Shown piece by piece: positions 1 to 4,776 of a DNA stretch of 6,519 nt; positions within the stretch are counted from its first letter, which is position 1, and every line of letters starts with the position of its first letter. The stretch comes from an archaeon (GTDB taxonomy: Archaea > Nanobdellota > Nanobdellia > Pacearchaeales > GW2011-AR1). Where the stretch lies: positions 1-6,519 of the forward strand of contig DAOWFF010000065.1 of the NCBI GenBank assembly GCA_030638105.1, given 5' to 3'. A model generated the notes under the pieces. The model saw nothing but the letters and a program-made list of their open reading frames with translations, did no database searches and had not been told where the DNA came from. The translations under genes were made by a program, and so were the position numbers.

Positions 1-1
1 T

Positions 2-304
2 AAACCACATCAGACAATACAAATCAATGGGCAGGAATATGATTCATGGGAAGTATATCAAAAAGAATTTCCAAATCATTTAGGAAGTGTTGGTGTAGGA
101 AAAAATTTAGATACAGCAGAATTTCTAACAAAGCGAGATTCCAGAAAAGTTGTTGAAGCAGTAGATGAAAAATATGGAAGCACAGCTTATGAAGAAGGGC
201 TTTACAGAGCTAAGCATTGCTCAATTTTTGTTAAAACATCTGAAATAAATTCATTTCAAATAAGAACTAGGGACAATGATAATTTGAGGGCAACAATAAA
301 ATGA
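2..304 (+). CDS. Unknown protein, C-terminal fragment (left end cut off)
   Basis: An open frame runs from the window edge to the TGA at 302-304, giving about 100 residues. It begins KPHQTIQINGQEYDSW and ends RDNDNLRATIK. It has no in-frame ATG, so the true start lies outside the window. I do not recognise the family. The fragment is soluble-looking and mixed alpha/beta in composition, with a single Cys in AKHCSIFVKTS and no membrane segment. Its stop codon overlaps the ATG of the next gene as ATGA (301-304). This tight overlap supports both frames being real and translationally coupled. The other two forward frames are broken by stops early in this stretch. Confidence 0.72.
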   Translation, partial: KPHQTIQINGQEYDSWEVYQKEFPNHLGSVGVGKNLDTAEFLTKRDSRKVVEAVDEKYGSTAYEEGLYRAKHCSIFVKTSEINSFQIRTRDNDNLRATIK

Positions 305-876
305 CAGAAGCATTAGAAAATGTAATAAGGTATGAAAGAGGGGAATTAGCTAGGCGTTTGATTGGTTCTGAAGATGGACAAAAACATCTTGGTTCTACAT
401 TAGAACAATTAGCTTATGATCTGGGAATGACTGGTGATCCAAAAGGATTTGTTGAAGGAGTTATGGCTTCTAAACAAGGAATAGAAACAACAGTTGGGAA
501 TTATGTTGGAAAACGCCAAGACGCAATGAGTTCAGTAACTGTTCAGGAATTATCTGGGTATTATGGAGAAACTTTAGATTCTTATTTAGATGGAACAGAA
601 GCTGGAAAAATAAAAGCAGAGTTGGGTAAATTTTCAGATGAAACTTTCGGGGATATTACTAAGAAATTAAAAAAAGCCAAATATGACCTTGATGGTGAAG
701 AACACGGGGAATTATCTGATGAAAAAAAGAATTCTGCTGAAGCTGTTCTTAAGAAATATGAAAATGTAATGCTTATCTTACAAACGTTAGAAAATGATAA
801 AATGGAAAAATTAAGACCAAGTGTTGTTGAAAAAAGTCATAAAAAAGAACTTAAAGAAATTGCAGGGAAGTTATAA
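301..876 (+). CDS. Hypothetical 191-aa soluble helical protein
   Basis: A complete frame of 191 residues whose start is set by the ATGA overlap with the gene upstream. It is rich in Lys, Glu and Leu and predicted to be almost entirely helical. It has no Cys, signal peptide or membrane segment. Residues 90-160 (YLDGTEAGKIKAELG onwards) alternate charged and small hydrophobic residues, as in helical bundles. The last 40 residues are strongly charged and may form a coiled coil, ending KKELKEIAGKL. No catalytic or binding motif is visible and I do not recognise a family. It is the last gene of its unit and is followed by a T-run and a convergent gene. It may work with the partial gene before it, since the two are coupled; the function is unknown. 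Confidence 0.8.
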   Translation: MTEALENVIRYERGELARRLIGSEDGQKHLGSTLEQLAYDLGMTGDPKGFVEGVMASKQGIETTVGNYVGKRQDAMSSVTVQELSGYYGETLDSYLDGTEAGKIKAELGKFSDETFGDITKKLKKAKYDLDGEEHGELSDEKKNSAEAVLKKYENVMLILQTLENDKMEKLRPSVVEKSHKKELKEIAGKL

Positions 877-887
877 GTTTCTTGATA

Positions 888-894
888 TTTTTTT
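888..894 (+). terminator. Poly-T terminator between convergent genes
   Basis: A run of seven T residues lies 12 nt after the stop codon of the 191-aa gene, inside a 31-bp convergent gap and followed by TTAATTAATC. No convincing hairpin precedes it. U-tract termination without a stem is the usual archaeal mode, so this is a plausible end for the + strand transcript. No equivalent T-run is present on the minus strand in the gap. Confidence 0.5.
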
Positions 895-907
895 AATTAA
901 TCTCTCT

Positions 908-1204
908 TCAAACATTTCTACAAGGACAATGTTTCATTAAATCCAAATCAACATAAGCTCTTAGGTTTTCATCAGTCCAAAAATAAAAAGTTGTTGCAAG
1001 ACACGCGCCTTTTTTTCTAGTTATAGGATAATAAGATTTTCCTTTTCCCGCCGAGCATAAAATTATTTCATCCCCACGAAAGTTTCCTTTTCTGGCGTCT
1101 TCACAAAGTTTTTCAAGTTCTTTGTTTGAAATTCCCATAATTTTTGATAAATCAGACGCTTTTAAGAATTTATATAATCTAAAATAACTAACCAACAAGT
1201 TCAT
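908..1204 (-). CDS. Small winged-helix-like protein with C-terminal Cys motif
   Basis: A 98-aa protein. Residues 12-40 read as a helix-turn-helix (ASDLSKIMGIS, then NKELEKLCEDARKG). Residues 45-62 look like a beta hairpin or wing (DEIILCSAGKGKSYYPIT). The C-terminal part has a second strand-like stretch (ACLATTFYFW) and ends in HCPC. The Cys at 34, 50, 68, 93 and 95, with His92, could bind a metal or form disulfides; this is inference. The start overlaps the end of the upstream MNT-HEPN gene by 17 nt, which indicates co-transcription and probable translational coupling. Only a weak GAG lies ahead of the ATG. Its position after a nucleotidyltransferase gene and its fold suggest a DNA- or RNA-binding partner or regulator. 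I do not recognise a named family, and the winged-helix call rests on pattern only. Confidence 0.7.
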   Translation of the reverse strand: MNLLVSYFRLYKFLKASDLSKIMGISNKELEKLCEDARKGNFRGDEIILCSAGKGKSYYPITRKKGACLATTFYFWTDENLRAYVDLDLMKHCPCRNV

Positions 1205-2048
1205 TAACTAACTCAGCCATGACTTTCAGAAATTCCTGAGTTTTTTCCTGCCAGTCGTCTATTTCAACTCCTTTTAAGTCAGCGATTTCTCCATGAGAAA
1301 TTTTTTTATGGAGCACAAGTAAATCATTATACCAGACAGCGTATTTCATTTTCAGTTTTTTTGCATTAACAAAATTTTCTTTTAAGTCCCCGGGAATATG
1401 TTCTGGAGAAGACGGCACAACATTTGCTGCAATCAAGGCAGCGTGAGCAGAATCAACCATCGCCCAGTGCAAACCCTCAATAGCATTTAGTTCTGATTTC
1501 TTGCTCCTCGCAAGATGCATCGGCGCACGCTGAAGACAACTATAAATCGCTTCTGGAGTTGATTTTATTTTCCCAGTTATCAGCAAATATTTCAATGGCT
1601 CAAAAAACCCCGCAAGGTCAATTATGGCTTCGCCGTATCTCAAAACATTTATCACTGTCGGGTCGCCTTTCATCAAGTCCTGCCACCATGTGCTTAATTT
1701 TATTGTGTTGATGTGAAGATTTTTCTGGTAACGGTTCCGCCTCAAAATTTTGTCAAGCTCTGTCCGATACCACGCAATTAATTCCTGTTCCCATTTTATC
1801 GCCACATCGTCAATGATAATTATAATATCAATATCAGAACCAGCGACCGCAGTTTGTTTTGTTGTGGAACCAAAAAGCACGATTGACTTAACAATTTTAT
1901 TAAACCGCTTGTAGACCTTTGTCGCAAAATCCATAGCAATTTCTGATTCAGTTCTCAACTTCAGTGTCGGAACATTTTTAGAATTACTTTTAGATTTTTT
2001 TCTGGAAACTTTTGCCCCGCTTTTTTTAGAAATTTTTCGCTTTACCAT
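1188..2048 (-). CDS. Nucleotidyltransferase (MNT) - HEPN-like fusion protein
   Basis: A 286-aa protein with three parts. Residues 1-27 are a very basic Lys/Arg/Ser tail. Residues 33-145 form a polymerase-beta-type minimal nucleotidyltransferase domain with the signature GS-x10-DxD: Gly60-Ser61, then Ser71-Asp72-Ile73-Asp74, followed by the hydrophobic strand IIIII. Residues 176-286 are all-helical and HEPN-like (AIEGLHWAMVDSAHAAL, then the loop VVPSSPEHIPGDL). Where HEPN RNases carry R-x4-6-H it has LHKKISHGE (247-254), so the Arg is not present. The third acidic residue of the MNT active site is not obvious: the expected strand reads LHINTIKL. Known MNT-HEPN proteins include kanamycin-type nucleotidyltransferases and MntA/HepT modules. 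Here both halves sit in one chain, and the substrate is unknown. The start is supported by GAGG 5 nt upstream and a promoter in the 65-bp gap. The HTH-like gene follows with a 17-nt overlap. Confidence 0.85.
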   Translation of the reverse strand: MVKRKISKKSGAKVSRKKSKSNSKNVPTLKLRTESEIAMDFATKVYKRFNKIVKSIVLFGSTTKQTAVAGSDIDIIIIIDDVAIKWEQELIAWYRTELDKILRRNRYQKNLHINTIKLSTWWQDLMKGDPTVINVLRYGEAIIDLAGFFEPLKYLLITGKIKSTPEAIYSCLQRAPMHLARSKKSELNAIEGLHWAMVDSAHAALIAANVVPSSPEHIPGDLKENFVNAKKLKMKYAVWYNDLLVLHKKISHGEIADLKGVEIDDWQEKTQEFLKVMAELVNELVG

Positions 2049-2053
2049 TTCAT

Positions 2054-2057
2054 CCTC
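2054..2057 (-). promoter_or_regulatory. Shine-Dalgarno site of the MNT-HEPN gene
   Basis: The minus strand reads AAGAGGATGAA directly before the ATG at 2048, placing GAGG 5 nt upstream of the start. It is the only clear Shine-Dalgarno sequence in the window and supports this ATG over internal Met39. An upstream ATG inside the same string is out of frame and reaches a stop after three codons. Confidence 0.6.
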
Positions 2058-2062
2058 TTACT

Positions 2063-2075
2063 TAATCTAAGATTA
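2063..2075. promoter_or_regulatory. 13-bp perfect palindrome, candidate operator
   Basis: TAATCT and AGATTA flank a single central A, giving 6-bp perfect arms. The site lies between the TATA-like element (2080-2089) and the start codon at 2048, next to or over the expected transcription start near 2059. That is where an archaeal repressor would block the polymerase. The downstream HTH-like protein is an obvious candidate binder, but this is inference from layout only. Short AT-rich palindromes also occur by chance. Confidence 0.4.
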
Positions 2076-2079
2076 TTTA

Positions 2080-2095
2080 GTTTAAAAAGTTTCTG
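2080..2095 (-). promoter_or_regulatory. BRE/TATA-like promoter of the MNT-HEPN unit
   Basis: The minus strand reads CAGAAACTTTTTAAAC. A purine-rich AGAAAC block resembles a BRE and is followed directly by a TATA-like TTTTTAAA. Its centre near 2085 predicts a transcription start around 2059, giving a very short leader of about 11 nt that still contains the GAGG. A closely similar string precedes the 474-aa gene at 6222-6237, which strengthens both calls. It separates the MNT-HEPN pair from the four-gene unit upstream. Confidence 0.55.
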
Positions 2096-2113
2096 TCAGA
2101 AGAAGAATGAAAA

Positions 2114-2470
2114 TTATTCAGTTGTTTCCCCATAGAATTCTTTTGTTGCTTCATAAAGATTTTTCGCTTCTTTAACAGTAATATTACTGTCTTCATCTGT
2201 ATCTGCAGATTCAATTGCAGTGGCAAAACATTTTTGTGCTGAGCGATTTTGAATTGGAAAATATAAATTAATTCCATCTTCTGTTAATCTCATCACAGGG
2301 AAACCCTTGCAATACATTCGTGAAATAGCGTCCAAATAATGCACTGCCCCAAATTTAGTTGAATAACCATTTGGAAGATTAACTTTTCTGGTTCCTGCAC
2401 ATCCAGACAAAACTGCCAAACTTACTCCAACAAATAATAAATTTTTTCCTATCTTTTTTATTAAACTCAT
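2114..2470 (-). CDS. Lipoprotein with a single EF-hand calcium-binding loop
   Basis: A 118-aa protein with an N-terminal signal: Lys5, Lys6 and Lys9, then a hydrophobic stretch, then the lipobox L21-S-G-C24. It is predicted to be exported and lipid-anchored at Cys24 on the outer face of the membrane. Residues 90-101 read DTDEDSNITVKE, a canonical EF-hand loop with Asp90, Asp92, Asp94, Asn96, Thr98 and the closing Glu101. Helices lie on both sides (AQKCFATAIESA before, AKNLYEATKEFY after). Cys54 and Cys81 of the mature part could pair. The region between 30 and 75 is not recognised. The gene starts 14 nt after the TIM-barrel gene with no Shine-Dalgarno, so it is probably read from the same transcript. 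Calcium binding is a family-based prediction. A structural or surface role is likelier than an enzymatic one. Confidence 0.82.
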   Translation of the reverse strand: MSLIKKIGKNLLFVGVSLAVLSGCAGTRKVNLPNGYSTKFGAVHYLDAISRMYCKGFPVMRLTEDGINLYFPIQNRSAQKCFATAIESADTDEDSNITVKEAKNLYEATKEFYGETTE

Positions 2471-2484
2471 TTTGTATCTGAAAA

Positions 2485-4236
2485 TTATTCCATTCCTCTA
2501 TTACTCATCCGACTTCCTTCTGCTCCGTGTCTTTGTCCGCCGAGTTCTGCAGGTAATTGAGAAAACCCGGCTCCAAATGTTTCGTAGTTGGTTTGCGGGA
2601 GCATTTGCCCATAACCAGAAAAATAACCCTGATGCATTCCGTATGCTTGATTCCAGTAAGGAGTCATTTTCATTGAATAAATCGGAGAGCCAAATGCCTC
2701 AAGCGTTTCCTGAACAGGAGGCGACTTAAAATGTTGCCACCAGTTTCCTGCCTCAATAATTTTCTTTGCTTCAAAGCCCTTTTTCCCAAGCTTCTCCATG
2801 ATTTCTTTAATAGGAACATTTCCCATTCCCATTGGAAGTTCAGTATGCTCAAACCCAAAATTATCTGATAAATGAACATGTTTAACCAGCGGAGCAACTT
2901 CTCCTGTCTCTTTGACAATGTCTTTATCCTCGTAGCCGTGTTTCCTAAGCATATTAATATGCCCAACATCCCATGTAACCCCGAGCAATTTTTCTGCCTG
3001 CAACTTTGCATCTGATTCTGAAATCCCTTCTTTCACTGCTCTTTCAACAAATTTTTTTCTTGATTCCTCAACAATTTTTTTAAGTTCACCACCTCTGCTA
3101 AATGCCTGTCCAACTGGCGGGTTCTCAATACTAATAATCGGGGCCTTGTCCCCAAATTTTTTGTAGGAATTAAAAGCCACATTTCCAAATGTCTCTATTG
3201 TTTTTTCTTTTGTGAATTTATCCAAAGATTCATAAATTTGAGGAGGAATTGGAATTTTGTGAGTCATTGTGTCCAGACCATCTTTAATAACTTCCTGCAT
3301 TAAAATTATTTTTTTCCCATTGTCAGGTATATTATTTATTTCATCAACCTTGCTACTTATTCTGCTATTCAAATTCTGCAAAGCAATCTTGTCTTTGTCT
3401 GTTCCATAATTATTCACGGTTTCATAAAGTTCCTTTAATTTCCTATAAGAGTCCTTTAAATAATTCTCCCCAATATCATACATCTGCGACGCTCTTTCTT
3501 CTTCAGGAGACAATTCTTTTTTATCCCTTTTCTCAGCGTCGGCTCCGTGTTTCAAATAATTTGAATCCTGAATAAAAGAATTCGCCCTTTCTGTTGCATA
3601 GCCCAAATTTGTAATCTGATTATTCCAGCCGTCTTCATTTATTTTTTCCAATTCTTTTTCAACATTCATGTCTCCTTCTCCATGAAAAGACCTTTTTTTT
3701 AACGGGATTTTATTAATTTGACCACTCTCAGGATTGATGATATAAGTTTCAGCAACTTCTTCATCTTCTTTTTGTTTTATCATTCCCGGCAAAATTGCTG
3801 ACGAATGAAATGTAACAGGTATGTTGCCGTCGGGATTTATCTCATGGCTTCTTTCAACCGCAGAGTTCATTTGCCTTTCTGCTGCAATCCGACCTGATTC
3901 TGTAAAGCCCTCTTTTGTCATCCCTGACGCTTCTATAATTGGACCATGAACAGAAATATCCACGCCAGTTAATTTACTTAATCTGTTAATTTCTTTTAAG
4001 TCCCTGTTTGGAATTGACTCAAAAATATCTGGAGAAATCGCAGAGACCTCTATTTGTTTTACACCTGTTGAAAGTTTTGACGAGACCTCCTGAAGAACAT
4101 TTGCATTTCTCGGGTCTGTTGTTAACCCGAAACTTCCAGCCGACATTCTGTATCTTGTGGGCGTATCTTCCACCGACGGTTCTAAAGAAGAATATCCCCC
4201 CTGATAAATATCTTTAATACTATAATCATCACTCAT
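2485..4236 (-). CDS. Xylose isomerase-like / endonuclease IV-like TIM-barrel protein with large insertion
   Basis: A 583-aa protein. The barrel runs from about residue 30 to 520 and keeps most of the trinuclear metal ligands of the AP endonuclease 2 superfamily: His97 (SVHGP), His144 (TFHSS), Glu371 (SIENPP), Asp423 and His426 (TWDVGH), His455 (HVHLSD), His464 (FEHTELPMGMG) and Glu495 (IIEAG). The position matching endonuclease IV Asp229 appears to be Phe462. Residues about 150-360, between the second and third ligands, form a long helical, charged insertion; endonuclease IV has only about 36 residues between the equivalent ligands. The last 60 residues are a low-complexity tail rich in Gly, Gln, Tyr and Met. 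The superfamily includes DNA-repair nucleases and sugar isomerases/epimerases; the substrate here cannot be told. It is cytoplasmic, with no signal or membrane segment. Its start overlaps the acidic-protein gene as ATGA, indicating coupling. Confidence 0.88.
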   Translation of the reverse strand: MSDDYSIKDIYQGGYSSLEPSVEDTPTRYRMSAGSFGLTTDPRNANVLQEVSSKLSTGVKQIEVSAISPDIFESIPNRDLKEINRLSKLTGVDISVHGPIIEASGMTKEGFTESGRIAAERQMNSAVERSHEINPDGNIPVTFHSSAILPGMIKQKEDEEVAETYIINPESGQINKIPLKKRSFHGEGDMNVEKELEKINEDGWNNQITNLGYATERANSFIQDSNYLKHGADAEKRDKKELSPEEERASQMYDIGENYLKDSYRKLKELYETVNNYGTDKDKIALQNLNSRISSKVDEINNIPDNGKKIILMQEVIKDGLDTMTHKIPIPPQIYESLDKFTKEKTIETFGNVAFNSYKKFGDKAPIISIENPPVGQAFSRGGELKKIVEESRKKFVERAVKEGISESDAKLQAEKLLGVTWDVGHINMLRKHGYEDKDIVKETGEVAPLVKHVHLSDNFGFEHTELPMGMGNVPIKEIMEKLGKKGFEAKKIIEAGNWWQHFKSPPVQETLEAFGSPIYSMKMTPYWNQAYGMHQGYFSGYGQMLPQTNYETFGAGFSQLPAELGGQRHGAEGSRMSNRGME

Positions 4237-4760
4237 TTTATATGTTCAAGTTTGGCCTCTTTATATTTTTTACTATCATTTTCAAATGGAAGTTTTTGCT
4301 CTCTTTCAACAAATCCAGCGTGAATTGGTTCTGGTCTTACACTTGCTTGCGGGCGAAAATCAATTTCCTTCGGTGTGTGCAAAAATTCCTGCCTCAATGA
4401 ACTATCTCTAACAGAAGAACTTAACACTGGAGGTTCTACACTCTTCTGATATTTTATTGCGTTCTCTTCAATGTAATTTGATTCCTGAGAATATTTTACA
4501 GAGTCCTTTTCCTCGCTGTCTGTTTGGATAGGGGCAGAACCAACATTTTGTTCAAGTGATTCCTGCTCAAATGTCTCAACTTTTTCCAAGACAGGAGAAA
4601 CTGATTCAGTTGATGGCTGGATAAATTCGTGAAACTGGTCGTCAACAAAAGTTTCTTCTTCTTGTTCAACTTTTTCTTCAAGTTCAGATTCTTCTTCCTG
4701 CGACTCAGAAACTTTCTCTTTTTCATCAACCTCTTGAGTTTGTTTTTTATTTTCAGACAT
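4233..4760 (-). CDS. Acidic, low-complexity, probably disordered protein
   Basis: A 175-aa protein with 19 Asp/Glu among its first 45 residues and many Ser, Gln and Val. It has few large hydrophobics, no Cys and no Trp, so it is very likely disordered. The C-terminal third (about 125-175) is different: it holds Pro, Arg and aromatic residues (EIDFRPQASVRPEPIHAGF, then LPFENDSKKYKEAKLEHIK) and may be a short binding segment. No domain is recognised. The frame is supported by its setting. It begins 16 nt after the 474-aa gene stops, and its TGA overlaps the ATG of the TIM-barrel gene as ATGA, typical of coupled genes. It could be a linker, scaffold or interaction partner for either neighbour; this is inference. 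The antisense strand and other frames are also open here because of the composition. Confidence 0.78.
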   Translation of the reverse strand: MSENKKQTQEVDEKEKVSESQEEESELEEKVEQEEETFVDDQFHEFIQPSTESVSPVLEKVETFEQESLEQNVGSAPIQTDSEEKDSVKYSQESNYIEENAIKYQKSVEPPVLSSSVRDSSLRQEFLHTPKEIDFRPQASVRPEPIHAGFVEREQKLPFENDSKKYKEAKLEHIK

Positions 4761-4776
4761 TTTAAAATAAAGTCAT

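Noticed and set aside
2049..2113. A stem-loop terminator for the lipoprotein gene
   Set aside because: The only good inverted repeat here is the 13-bp palindrome with a one-base loop, too tight for a hairpin terminator and placed after a promoter element. The sequence after the lipoprotein stop is only T/C-rich.
2077..2277. Minus-strand 66-codon frame
   Set aside because: It overlaps the lipoprotein gene in another frame and runs over the MNT-HEPN promoter. The lipoprotein frame has a lipobox and EF-hand and is clearly the real one.
2472..2729. Plus-strand open frame of 85 codons
   Set aside because: It lies wholly antisense to the C-terminal part of the TIM-barrel gene, has no promoter or start signal, and its translation looks like random antisense sequence.
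2670..3011. Minus-strand 113-codon frame
   Set aside because: It lies inside the TIM-barrel gene in a shifted frame, where the real frame carries the metal ligands Asp423, His426, His455 and Glu495.
4008..4217. Plus-strand 69-codon frame
   Set aside because: Antisense to the start of the TIM-barrel gene, with no supporting signals.
2485..4236. Naming the TIM-barrel gene nfo or xylA
   Set aside because: The metal-site pattern fits the superfamily, but the large insertion, the Phe at one ligand position and the unusual tail make transfer of either name unsafe.
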